Positions 21,511-28,931 of a DNA stretch of 28,931 bases are shown here, piece by piece; within the stretch, counting starts at the first letter, position 1; each line of letters starts with the position of its first letter. Both the position numbers and the translations under genes were made by a program. Source of the DNA: JBBDXA01 sp040902585 (GTDB lineage: Bacteria; Planctomycetota; Phycisphaerae; Phycisphaerales; Phycisphaeraceae); the NCBI GenBank assembly GCA_040902585.1, contig JBBDXA010000125.1, positions 1-28,931 of the forward strand, in the 5' to 3' direction. Under the pieces are notes generated by a model. It made no database searches. It was not told the DNA's origin and worked only from the letters and a program-made list of their open reading frames with translations.

Positions 21511-22497
21511 TCACTCCATCGGATACTTCAGGCCCCACTGCTTTCGCAGGCCGTCCATCGTTTTCATGATCGAGAGCGTTTCATCCAGCGGCATGATCGG
21601 GCTTTCGACGAGACCTTCGCGCAGGCAGCGGCCGACCTCAATGGCCTGGTAGTTGTAGCCGTTGCCGGCGATGGGAATCTCGATGATCTCCTCGCTGCGG
21701 CCGGGGCGCACGACGCTGACCTTCGGGCACTTCCACCACGGCGGCTGCATGTAGATGTGACCTTCGCTTCCGTAGAGCACGGCTTCCTGCGCGGTTTCAA
21801 GACTGATGGCCGCGTGCAGCACGGCGAGCTGGCCGCCCGCGTGATGCAGGACGACGGCGCTCTGTTCATCGACGCCGCTGATGCCGATGTGAGCATCGCC
21901 GGTGGCGCGATCGGGCGAGCCGAAGATCATCGATGCGAGCGAGATGGGATAGACGCCGACGTCCAGGAGCGCGCCGCCGCCGAGGGCAGGGTTGAAGAGG
22001 CGACCGGCAGGATTGAATTCCGCATGGAAGCCGAAATCCGCCTGGAGCAGGCGAGCTTCGCCGATCTGGCCGCTACTGATGACTTCGAGCATGGCCCGCG
22101 TCGAAGGGAGGAAACGCGACCACATCGCTTCCATGAGAAAAAGCTTGTGCCTGCGGGCGGCGTCGATCATGGTCTGAGCCTGATCGGCGTTGATGGCGAA
22201 CGGCTTCTCGCACAGGACGTGCTTGCCCGCGGCGAGGCAGAGCAGTGTGTTCTCGCAGTGCATCGGGTGCGGCGTGGAGATGTAGATCGCATCCACCTCA
22301 TGATCGGCGGCGAGCGCTTCGTAGGTTGCGTGACGGTTGGGGACTTGGAAGTGATCCGCGAAGGCATCGGCCGAGGACTGCGTGCGCGAGCCGACGGCGA
22401 CGAGCTTCGCATCAGGGACACTGGTGAGCCCCTGCGCGAACTCGCGCGCGATTCGTCCCGTGCCGAGGATCCCCCAACGTGTCAATTGCTGCGACAT
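21511..22497 (-). CDS. Gfo/Idh/MocA-family NAD(P)-dependent oxidoreductase
   Basis: The protein has 328 residues. The Rossmann motif WGILGTGRIAREFAQGL (8-24), ISTPHPMHCE and CEKPFA (96-101, with the conserved Glu-Lys-Pro) define the family. MEAMWSRFLPSTRAM and GGGALLDVGVYPI (173-185) place it near the dihydrodiol/xylose dehydrogenase-like branch, which oxidises sugars or related polyols in the cytoplasm. ATG 22497 has GGAG at 5 bases. The start codon overlaps the last codons of the truncated toxin remnant, so the gene now lies directly downstream of the DUF433 pair. It is probably transcribed with the upstream DUF1501 block. The exact sugar substrate is unknown. Confidence 0.93.
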   Translation of the reverse strand: MSQQLTRWGILGTGRIAREFAQGLTSVPDAKLVAVGSRTQSSADAFADHFQVPNRHATYEALAADHEVDAIYISTPHPMHCENTLLCLAAGKHVLCEKPFAINADQAQTMIDAARRHKLFLMEAMWSRFLPSTRAMLEVISSGQIGEARLLQADFGFHAEFNPAGRLFNPALGGGALLDVGVYPISLASMIFGSPDRATGDAHIGISGVDEQSAVVLHHAGGQLAVLHAAISLETAQEAVLYGSEGHIYMQPPWWKCPKVSVVRPGRSEEIIEIPIAGNGYNYQAIEVGRCLREGLVESPIMPLDETLSIMKTMDGLRKQWGLKYPME

Positions 22498-22640
22498 GCC
22501 GACTCCATGAAAGACATTCGGCGTGAGGATAGCGGAATCGTGGATGAAGCGCAAGCTATCCCCTGTAGCCGTTGCCATTCCGATCGCACTGATGTTGGTC
22601 GCATGGCGTGGGGCAGGTTCTCGTCCAGCAGCACTTTCAC
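22482..22640 (-). pseudogene. Truncated DUF5615 PIN-like toxin
   Basis: A GTG start at 22640 overlaps the DUF433 stop (GTGA). The frame opens with VKVLLDENLPHAMRP, the exact N-terminal signature of DUF5615 PIN-like toxins including the catalytic Asp. After about 15 codons the similarity stops, and unrelated codons run to a TGA at 22482, inside the next gene. A full toxin needs about 110 residues and a second acidic motif, so this copy cannot be active. It appears to have lost its 3' part by a deletion that joined it to the leader of the oxidoreductase gene. Confidence 0.75.
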
Positions 22641-22855
22641 GCGGGAACTACCTCGGCGATGCGTACGACTTGCTCACTCGCAGCCGCAAGAACCTCATCC
22701 ACCTGTTGCCTGGAAACAGTCGGGAACTGGCTCAAGAAGAAGGCGACGTTGTATCCATAAATGAGGTGATCGAAAAGAATCTTCACCGGAACGCGCGTTC
22801 CGCTGAAGCATGGCGTCCCGTGCATGATTTCAGGATCAATCTTGATCGCACTCAT
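22637..22855 (-). CDS. DUF433 antitoxin-like protein
   Basis: The protein has 72 residues, the full family length. IKIDPEIMHGTPCFSGTRVPVKILFDHL and the helical end VSRQQVDEVLAAASE are textbook DUF433, a helix-turn-helix-like protein usually paired with a DUF5615 PIN-type toxin. Here the overlapping partner gene is truncated, leaving this as an orphan antitoxin. ATG 22855 has GAGGTGA upstream. That site overlaps the stop codon of the DUF1501 gene, only 8 bases away, so the pair is tied to that operon. It may now neutralise toxins encoded elsewhere or act only as a regulator. Confidence 0.9.
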   Translation of the reverse strand: MSAIKIDPEIMHGTPCFSGTRVPVKILFDHLIYGYNVAFFLSQFPTVSRQQVDEVLAAASEQVVRIAEVVPA

Positions 22856-22863
22856 GAATCACC

Positions 22864-24327
22864 TCAGATGATCTGATGAATCGGCTCGGCCCCTTCGACG
22901 CCGACGAGCGACTGATCCAGCCCGCCATAAAAATAGCTCAGGCGATTCGGATCCAGGCCCATCTGCTTGAGGACGGTCGCGTGCAGGTTCTTCACGTGGA
23001 AGCGGTCTTCGATGGCCGCGGAGCCGAGTTCATCCGTCGCGCCGACGCTGGTGCCGCCCTTGATCCCGCCGCCGGCCATCCACATGGTGAAGCCGTAGCT
23101 GTTGTGATCGCGGCCCGTGCCCTTGGCGTATTCAGCGGTGGGCTGGCGACCGAACTCGCCGCCCCAGATGATGAGCGTCGAGTCGAGCATGCCGCGTTGT
23201 TTCAAATCTTTGATCAGGCCGGCGATGGGCTTGTCGGTGTTGCCGGCGTGATAGGTGTGATTCTTTTTCATGTCCGAGTGGGCATCCCAGTTGTCATCGT
23301 TGTGCCCGCCGCCGGAGTAAATCTGCACGAAGCGCACGCCGCGCTCGACCATGCGCCGCGCGAGCAGACACTTGCGGCCGAAGTCCTGCGTGTTGTCCTG
23401 ATCCAGGCCGTACTGCTCCTTGATGTGCTCCGGTTCCTTGTCGATGTCCACCGCCTCCGGCGCGTGCTTCTGCATGTTGTAGGCAAGCTCGAAGCTGGCG
23501 ATGCGGGCGGCGAGATTGCTGTTGGTCGGACGCTGAGCGTGATGGTCATCGTTGAAGCGATTGAGCGTGTCGATGACGCGGCGCTGGGCTGCTTCACTCA
23601 GACCGGCCGGCGGCTTCAGATCAAGGATCGGCTCGCCGATGGAGCGAAGCTGCACACCCTGGTACGACGCGGGCATGAAGCCGCTGGACCAGTTCTTCGC
23701 GCCGCTGATGGGGCCGCCCTTGGGGTCAAGCATGATCACGAAGCCGGGCAGATTTTCGTTGACGCTGCCCAGACCGTAGGTGACCCACGAGCCCATGCAG
23801 GGGTGGCCCGACAGGATGCGGCCGCTGTTCATCATGAGCATGGCTGAGCCGTGAATCGGCGAGTCGGCATACATCGAATGGAGGAAGGCGATGTCATCCA
23901 CGCAGCCGCCCAGGTTGGGGAACAGGTCGCTGACGTACTTGCCGCTCTTGCCGTACTGTTTGAATTCCCACTGCGGGCCGACGACGCGGCCCTGATTCTT
24001 CTTCCCGCCGCGACCGAAGGTCTTGACATCGATCGTTTTGCCATCGAGCGGGTAGAGCTTGGGCTTGTAGTCGAAGGTATCGACCTGACTCGGCCCGCCG
24101 TACATGAAAAGGAAGATGACCGCCTTGGCCTTGGCGGGCAGCGGCGGCTGCTTGGCGGCCATGGGGTTCTTGAACGGCGTGACACCGTCGGCGGCGACGG
24201 CCTGCTGCGCGAGGAACTGCTGGTCGAGCATGCCCGCCATCGCGAGCCCGGCGAAACCGCCGCCGGTCTGCCAGAGGAACTCACGCCGGGTGCGGCCGCA
24301 GAATTGGGAGTTTTGTTTGCGTTCCAT
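22864..24327 (-). CDS. DUF1501 protein with Tat signal
   Basis: The protein has 487 residues. The twin-arginine signal RTRREFLWQTGGGFAGLAMAG (12-32) directs folded export. The DUF1501 body contains VIFLFMYGGPSQVDTFDYKP, DIAFLHSMYADSPIHGSAMLMMNSGRILSGHPCMGSW (read in parts), VRFVQIYSGGGHNDDNWDAH and LDSTLIIWGGEFGRQPTAE. This is a sulfatase-like, metal-binding fold typical of Planctomycetota and nearly always next to a cytochrome/DUF1549/DUF1553 protein. The pair is thought to process polysaccharides or sulfated glycans, but its biochemical role is not established. ATG 24327 is preceded by GGAAGG. It lies 19 bases after the protease gene, and the usual DUF1553 partner is one gene further upstream. 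Confidence 0.95.
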   Translation of the reverse strand: MERKQNSQFCGRTRREFLWQTGGGFAGLAMAGMLDQQFLAQQAVAADGVTPFKNPMAAKQPPLPAKAKAVIFLFMYGGPSQVDTFDYKPKLYPLDGKTIDVKTFGRGGKKNQGRVVGPQWEFKQYGKSGKYVSDLFPNLGGCVDDIAFLHSMYADSPIHGSAMLMMNSGRILSGHPCMGSWVTYGLGSVNENLPGFVIMLDPKGGPISGAKNWSSGFMPASYQGVQLRSIGEPILDLKPPAGLSEAAQRRVIDTLNRFNDDHHAQRPTNSNLAARIASFELAYNMQKHAPEAVDIDKEPEHIKEQYGLDQDNTQDFGRKCLLARRMVERGVRFVQIYSGGGHNDDNWDAHSDMKKNHTYHAGNTDKPIAGLIKDLKQRGMLDSTLIIWGGEFGRQPTAEYAKGTGRDHNSYGFTMWMAGGGIKGGTSVGATDELGSAAIEDRFHVKNLHATVLKQMGLDPNRLSYFYGGLDQSLVGVEGAEPIHQII

Positions 24328-24346
24328 TTTGAAAACCTTCCTTGAG

Positions 24347-24763
24347 TCAAAGCAGATCGAGCAACATCTTTCCATCATGATCCGGATTGCCTTCGAGCGT
24401 GCCTTTGCGCGGATTGACCACCAGATCCATTCGTTCGAGTGCGAGATAACCAAGCAGCGGGCGACCGTCTGGCGGCATCTCCATGACTTCCACAAAGGCG
24501 TCACGGTCTTGACACGCGACATGAGCGGGACTCCACACCCAACGCTCGACGATGCCGTTGGCCGTGGTGCATTTCTGCGACGACATGCGTGTCAGGCCAA
24601 GTTGAGCGATCAATTCCGGAGTCAGGCAAAGCAGCGTCGCGCCCGTGTCTACGAAACAACGCACGTCAATCGTGCGGACCTTGGAAGGATCGAGCTTGCC
24701 TTCCTTCGCGTTGACGACATCGGTGGCGTTGGATACACGAACTGTCACCCATACGCGTCCCAT
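24347..24763 (-). CDS. Retropepsin-like aspartic protease
   Basis: The protein has 138 residues. RCFVDTGATLLCLTPELIAQ contains the active-site Asp39-Thr-Gly-Ala-Thr of clan AA single-domain proteases, which dimerise to form the active site. Towards the C-terminus, LLGYLALERMDLVVNP is the matching hydrophobic-Gly motif. There is no signal peptide, so it should act in the cytoplasm. ATG 24763 has GGAGG at 8 bases and is preferred over ATG 24805/24802. It lies between the cytochrome/DUF1553 gene (104 bases upstream) and DUF1501 (19 bases downstream), an unexpected place. Either it was inserted into the pair or it processes one of the exported partners before export. Target unknown. Confidence 0.88.
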   Translation of the reverse strand: MGRVWVTVRVSNATDVVNAKEGKLDPSKVRTIDVRCFVDTGATLLCLTPELIAQLGLTRMSSQKCTTANGIVERWVWSPAHVACQDRDAFVEVMEMPPDGRPLLGYLALERMDLVVNPRKGTLEGNPDHDGKMLLDLL

Positions 24764-24867
24764 CGCATCAGCCTCCGAAGGTGTTGTAGTTCTCTGAACC
24801 ATCATCAATCTTTCAAGGGCATTGCGATCGGCAGCACGGGCACTTCAGAGTCGTTCGCACGGCTTAC

Positions 24868-27864
24868 TCAATCCAGATACACAAACTCATTCAGATTCAA
24901 CATCACCAGGCACACATACTTCATCGCATCCGCCGCGCTCAGGCCATCCTTCTGCTGAAGCTCCGTGTACAGCGTCATGGCGCGGTCGATTTCGTTATCG
25001 CTCGGCTGGCGCGATGTGACCAGCCGCAAGCCCAGCCTGATCTGCTCGCGCACCGACTCGCCCGCTTCCTTCTTCAGGCGCTCCGCCAGCAGGGCCGCCT
25101 GCTTGTTGAAGAAGTCACTGTTGAGCGAAGTGAGGGCCTGCGTCGGCACCGTCGTCGTGAACCGCACGGCACAGCTCGAATCCGTATCCGCCACATCGAA
25201 CGTACTCATGATCGGCTCGACCAGCGATCGCTTGATAAAGATATACACACTGCGGCGGCGCTGATCTTCAGGCGACGAGCGCCCCCATGCCGCGCTGGGC
25301 CGCGACGCTGTCTGCAACACCGCAGCGGGCACTTCCGTATAGATGCTCGGCCCGGCCATCTTCAGATTCAGCGTGCCGTTCACGGCAAGAATCGCATCGC
25401 GCACTTCCTCCGCCCCGAGTCGACGCATGTCAAACCGCCAGAACAGATCGTTACCCGGATCCTTCTGCAAGCCTGCCGAGTCATCCGCGCTGGACATGCG
25501 GTACGCACTGGAAAGCATGATGAGCTTGTGCATCCGTTTGAGTTTCCAGTCGCCTTCCATCAGCTCGGCGGCGAGCCAGTCGAGCAATTCAGGATGCGTC
25601 GGCCGCTCGCCGAACTTGCCGAAGTCATTCGTCGTGCGCTGAATGCCCCGGCCGAAGTGAAACTGCCAGAGGCGGTTCGCCATGACGCGGGCCGTGAGCT
25701 GGTTGTCCTTTGATGTGATCCACTGGGCGAGAATCGTGCGCTTGCCGGAGGAGCCGGCGCGGGCGGCATCAGGAATCTTCGGATCAGCGAAACCCAGCAC
25801 CTTCGGGAAACCGGGCACGACCTGATCGCCCTTCGCGTGGGCACTGCCTCGCAGCAGTACGTGCGTCTGGGCCCGGCCCTGTTCGCGCACGGCGAGCACC
25901 TTCATCACCGACGACGGCGGCGGAGCCTTGTCAACCTGCACGAGTTCGCTGACGAACGACTGATACTGCTTGAAGCCCGCCGCGCCCAGATGCTTTGCGC
26001 CATGCTCCTGGATCAGCTTCGTGACCGTGACGGGGTCCGCCTGATCGGTGATGCCCACATCGATGTACTGTCCGCCGCCGGTTTGCTTGCAGTGAACGGC
26101 GATCGCGTTGGAGCCGGTGTGGACCACCATCTCGGGCTTCACATCCAGCACGATCGAAAAGTAGTCGCGAACGTGCCCCTTCAACGAGGCGACGAGGTTG
26201 CCGTTGAGATAGACCTCCGCGTCTTCATCATGATGAATGCGAAGCGTCAGGCTCTTGGGAATCTCCGTCAGTCTGAAGTTGCGGCGAAGCCAGATGTCAC
26301 TGGTGCCCCACTCGGTGCGCACGACCGCGCCGGGCGTTCCCGCATTGCCGAATCCGCCGGGCCCTCGCTTCCATGACGCGTCGTCATACGCCTGCGCATG
26401 CCACTCGCCTTCGGGCTTGGTCGTCGTGTACCGCCACTGCTGCCCCTTCTCGCGCGAATCAGGCGCGATCGTCTGCACCGCGTCAGGCTGCTTCGCAAGC
26501 AGCACGCGGAACTTGTCGCCGGCCTTTTCCGCGCTATCGAGGAATTGCTTCTCCATCGCGGCGATCTGCGTCTGCAACTGCGCCCGCTTCGCATCACGCT
26601 GCTTGGCGTCCGCATCGAACGCCGCCTGATCAGCCGGGCTCATCACATCGACTACCGCGTTGTTGCCGTAGTCCGTCACGTCATGCATGAACGCGAGGAT
26701 GCGGTAGTAGTCCGATTGCGGGATCGGATCGCCCTTGTGATCGTGGCAACGGGCGCAGCCGATGGTCATGCCCAGCATCACCTGGCTGGTGGTGGAAACA
26801 ACATCATCCAATACGTCATACTTCGCCTGCGGGCGGTCGGCAGGTTCGTCATCCCAGATGCCCAGCCGGTAGTAGCCGGTGGCGGTGATCGTTTCAGCCG
26901 TGGGGTTCTCGACTTCATCGCCCGCAAGCTGCTCGATCAGGAATTGATCGTAAGGCTTGTCTTTGTTGAAGGCATCGATGACGTAGTCACGGTAACGCCA
27001 GGCATAAGGCTTGGTGCCGTCGCGCTCATAGCCATTGGTCTCCGCGTAGCGCACCAGATCAAGCCAGTGCCGGCCCCACTTCTCGCCGTACTGCGGCATC
27101 GCCAGCAATCGATCGATCACCTTCTCATAAGCCTGCGGCGACTTGTCCGCGACGAACGCCTCAACCTCTTCAGGCGTCGGCGGCAGGCCGATGAGATCGA
27201 AATACGCCCGGCGCAGCAGCGCGATCTTCTCCGCGGGCTTCACCGGATGCAGCCCGTTCTTCTCCAGCTTCGAGAGAATGAAGGCATCGATCGGGTTCGT
27301 GACCCACGCCTTGTCCTTCACGGGCGGCGTCCACGGCCGCGTCACCTTCTGATACGCCCACCAGTCCTTGCCCGCCACCAGCGGATCGACCTTCGGGTCC
27401 GTGTGCTTGGGCACGCTGCCATCATCGCCGGGCCAGGGAATGCCCATCTTCACCCAGCGCGTGAGCGTCGCGATCTCATCATCCGTCAGCTTGCCCTTGG
27501 GGGGCATCTGATGATCGTCATCCCTATAGGAGATCATTTCCAGAAGCAGGCTGGCTTCGAGCTTGTCGAAGTTGATGGCTGAGCCGAAGTCGCCGCCCTT
27601 GATCAGGCCGCCGCGCGAGGTGAGCATCAGGCCGCCGCGGATTTTCTTTTCGCCGCCGTGACACTTGATGCAATTGGCATCGAGCAGCGGCTTGACCTTC
27701 TCGTTGAAGAATTTCGTCTGCTCGGGATTGGCGACGGAGCCGGCCTTCTCGTCCGCAGCGCTCGCGGCCGTGCCGAAGGTGACAAAGCACAGCAGCGCGC
27801 ACGCCGCCATGCGAACAGCGCAACTCGTCCATGAATGCGAACGATCGTGAGGATGATCCATCAT
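24868..27864 (-). CDS. Cytochrome c (PSCyt1)/DUF1549/DUF1553 exported protein
   Basis: The protein has 998 residues. A signal peptide (about 16-37) is followed by a haem-binding ANCIKCHGGEKK (Cys65, Cys68, His69) in a PSCyt1 domain with MPPKGKLTDDEIATLTRWV. DUF1549 covers about 185-390 (NPIDAFILSKLEKNGLHPV, GRHWLDLVRYAETNGYERDG). It includes a second CxxCH (GCARCHDHKGDP). A beta-sandwich-like middle part follows (VYLNGNLVASLKGHVRDY; HTGSNAIAVHCKQ), then DUF1553 at about 690-970 (ANRLWQFHFGRGI, PELLDWLA, VYIFIKRS, LTSLNSDFFNKQA). It is a large periplasmic or surface redox protein specific to Planctomycetota-type genomes. ATG 27864 has GGAAAG at 7 bases. It leads the minus-strand block ending in the FAD enzyme. 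Confidence 0.96.
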   Translation of the reverse strand: MMDHPHDRSHSWTSCAVRMAACALLCFVTFGTAASAADEKAGSVANPEQTKFFNEKVKPLLDANCIKCHGGEKKIRGGLMLTSRGGLIKGGDFGSAINFDKLEASLLLEMISYRDDDHQMPPKGKLTDDEIATLTRWVKMGIPWPGDDGSVPKHTDPKVDPLVAGKDWWAYQKVTRPWTPPVKDKAWVTNPIDAFILSKLEKNGLHPVKPAEKIALLRRAYFDLIGLPPTPEEVEAFVADKSPQAYEKVIDRLLAMPQYGEKWGRHWLDLVRYAETNGYERDGTKPYAWRYRDYVIDAFNKDKPYDQFLIEQLAGDEVENPTAETITATGYYRLGIWDDEPADRPQAKYDVLDDVVSTTSQVMLGMTIGCARCHDHKGDPIPQSDYYRILAFMHDVTDYGNNAVVDVMSPADQAAFDADAKQRDAKRAQLQTQIAAMEKQFLDSAEKAGDKFRVLLAKQPDAVQTIAPDSREKGQQWRYTTTKPEGEWHAQAYDDASWKRGPGGFGNAGTPGAVVRTEWGTSDIWLRRNFRLTEIPKSLTLRIHHDEDAEVYLNGNLVASLKGHVRDYFSIVLDVKPEMVVHTGSNAIAVHCKQTGGGQYIDVGITDQADPVTVTKLIQEHGAKHLGAAGFKQYQSFVSELVQVDKAPPPSSVMKVLAVREQGRAQTHVLLRGSAHAKGDQVVPGFPKVLGFADPKIPDAARAGSSGKRTILAQWITSKDNQLTARVMANRLWQFHFGRGIQRTTNDFGKFGERPTHPELLDWLAAELMEGDWKLKRMHKLIMLSSAYRMSSADDSAGLQKDPGNDLFWRFDMRRLGAEEVRDAILAVNGTLNLKMAGPSIYTEVPAAVLQTASRPSAAWGRSSPEDQRRRSVYIFIKRSLVEPIMSTFDVADTDSSCAVRFTTTVPTQALTSLNSDFFNKQAALLAERLKKEAGESVREQIRLGLRLVTSRQPSDNEIDRAMTLYTELQQKDGLSAADAMKYVCLVMLNLNEFVYLD

Positions 27865-28190
27865 GCTCTTGCTTTCCTTACGTGCTGCCCGCGGCTGACA
27901 GAACTGCCGCAGGCAACTGAACGAGGCGAGTCCACAACTATATCACCGGCCCGACGGGTGGCTGGGGCTGGAGTCCGCGCAAGCCCCGGCCCGAGCAACC
28001 TTGTGCATACCACTGCCGGGGTTTCGCCGAGCCTCAACCCCAGCCACACGGAACACTCGCCATTGTAAGGCTAGGGCCATTCGATACGGGCATCAATGAG
28101 ATTTCCGGTTGCCTGTTTGAAGAATCCGACCACTGCGGCGATGATATGGAACAGGGTCATTTCAGATCACTTGCCCGCGGAGGTTTCATC
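27865..28190. other. Divergent intergenic region with R7 pair
   Basis: These 326 bases lie between two divergent starts and should hold both promoters. I see no gene. The centre is occupied by the R7 inverted pair. A good ribosome binding site (GGAGG) at 28179-28183 serves the downstream regulator. Confidence 0.75.
27959..28047. repeat. R7 inverted-repeat pair
   Basis: The left arm 27959-27990 (GTGGCTGGGGCTGGAGTCCG...) and right arm 28015-28047 are inverted copies of about 80 percent identity around a 24-base spacer. The full hairpin would place GTGGCTGGGG against CCCCAGCCAC. A related half element is near 19045. It sits in the divergent promoter region. Confidence 0.8.
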
Positions 28191-28931
28191 ATGCCGGCCC
28201 GAGCAGCCGCCAAGAAGACTGCAAAATCAGGTCGATCCCGCGCGGGCGTCACGAGCAAGCCTGCGGTCAAGGTCGATGGTCGCCGCCGCGCTCGCCGCGC
28301 CGGGCCGCCGCATGTCGCCCTCATCGTCGAGACTTCCCTCGCCTACGGGCGCGGCCTTCTGCACGGCATCGGGCGGTACATCCGCGAGAACGGGCCCTGG
28401 TCCGTCTATGTCGATCAGCGTTCGCTTTACGATCCGCCGCCGCCTTGGCTTAAGGGCTGGACCGGTGACGGCATCATCAGCCGCGCCTCGTCGCCGCAGA
28501 TCGCCAAGCTCATCGTGGACACCGGCGTGCCCGCGGTGGACCTCAACGAAGAAGTGATGGGCCTGGGCTTACCGCTGATCTACAACGATCATCACATGAT
28601 CGGCAGGCTCGCCGCCGAGCATCTGATGGAACGCGGCTTCACGCAGTTCGCCTTTCTCGGGCACGACAATCTGGAATGGTCCAACCGCAGGCAGGCGGGC
28701 TTCCAACGGGCGCTGGCGGCGCGGGATTTTTCTTGTGATGTGTTTCACTTCCCCGGCGTGTGGACCCCCGGCCGCGCGCCGCCGCGGTGGGAAGAGGAGA
28801 TGGACAGTCTCAACGGCTGGCTCAAGAAGCTGCCCAAGCCGGTGGGCATCATGGCGTGCAACGACTTCCGCGCGGTGCAGCTTATCGATGCCTGCCGCAG
28901 GGCGCAGGTCGCGGTGCCGGAGCAGGCGGCG
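28191..28931 (+). CDS. XylR-like LacI-family regulator, N-terminal part
   Basis: The gene runs off the window with 247 codons visible and no stop. After a basic N-terminus (AKKTAKSGRSRAG, about 35 residues) comes HVALIVETSLAYGRGLLHGI (41-60), the start of the periplasmic-binding-protein-like domain of XylR-type regulators. DGIISRASSPQIAKLI, PLIYNDHHMIGRLAAEHLMERGF, FLGHDNLEWSNRRQAGF and PVGIMACNDFRAVQLID follow. Family members have this ligand-binding domain fused to a C-terminal AraC-type DNA-binding domain, which would lie beyond the edge. It would sense a sugar and regulate transport or catabolism genes. ATG 28191 has GGAGG at 7 bases. Control of the divergent cytochrome/DUF1553 block is possible from position alone. 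Confidence 0.9.
   Translation, partial: MPARAAAKKTAKSGRSRAGVTSKPAVKVDGRRRARRAGPPHVALIVETSLAYGRGLLHGIGRYIRENGPWSVYVDQRSLYDPPPPWLKGWTGDGIISRASSPQIAKLIVDTGVPAVDLNEEVMGLGLPLIYNDHHMIGRLAAEHLMERGFTQFAFLGHDNLEWSNRRQAGFQRALAARDFSCDVFHFPGVWTPGRAPPRWEEEMDSLNGWLKKLPKPVGIMACNDFRAVQLIDACRRAQVAVPEQAA

Noticed and set aside
22876..23847. Plus-strand open frame of 323 codons
   Set aside because: It is opposite the DUF1501 gene and has shadow-type composition.
26398..27582. Plus-strand open frame of 394 codons
   Set aside because: It is antisense to the DUF1549 part of the cytochrome protein, has Arg-rich composition and no motifs; it is a high-GC shadow.

Overview
The window looks like a chromosomal segment of a GC-rich member of the Planctomycetota, perhaps Phycisphaerae-like. 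The main support is a c-type cytochrome/DUF1549/DUF1553 protein next to a Tat-exported DUF1501 protein, a pairing typical of the phylum. A XylR-type LacI regulator, zinc-ribbon plus membrane-anchor proteins, and many secreted proteins without clear homologues fit the same picture. Family names come from reading motifs by eye; no database search was possible.

Layout. Positions 129-7522 hold five minus-strand genes: a zinc-ribbon membrane protein, a secreted alpha/beta-hydrolase-like protein, a PPK2 polyphosphate kinase, a DegT/DnrJ sugar aminotransferase and a secreted HEAT-like protein. Positions 7783-10103 are a plus-strand histidine cluster: hisC, a small acyl-carrier-like gene and hisB. 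Facing it on the minus strand is a HIT hydrolase translationally coupled to a MobA-like nucleotidyltransferase (11235-10109), preceded by a small secreted duplicated-Cys protein. Positions 11958-17040 hold a degenerate PIN-like protein, a two-TM protein, a secreted Pro-rich protein, a GT39-like glycosyltransferase whose 3' end lies in an assembly gap, and an RDD membrane protein. A FIST sensory-domain protein (17041-18228) and a coiled-coil protein follow, with a decayed copy of the FIST 3' end 1 kb away. From 27864 back to 19399 runs a long minus-strand block: cytochrome/DUF1553, retropepsin-like protease, DUF1501, a DUF433 antitoxin with a truncated DUF5615 toxin, a Gfo/Idh/MocA oxidoreductase and an FAD-dependent secreted oxidoreductase. 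A XylR-like regulator starts divergently at 28191 and runs off the window.

The most unusual aspect is the density of short dispersed inverted repeats. I distinguish several families: R1 C/G-rich; R2 26-bp hairpin; R3 GCGAGGCT type; R4 AGCTTTCAGC type; R5 GGACAGG type; R6 ATCCCCTTTTCCG type; R7 GGCTGGGG type. Most occur as two arms of about 26-40 bp in opposite orientation around a 20-90 bp spacer. They are not confined to spacers. R1 copies sit in frame at two places inside hisC, R4 encodes the C-terminal tail of the MobA-like protein, and R2 supplies the stop codon of the hydrolase gene. Both runs of Ns fall inside inverted-repeat pairs. I see no tRNA, rRNA, CRISPR array, insertion-sequence transposase or phage gene.
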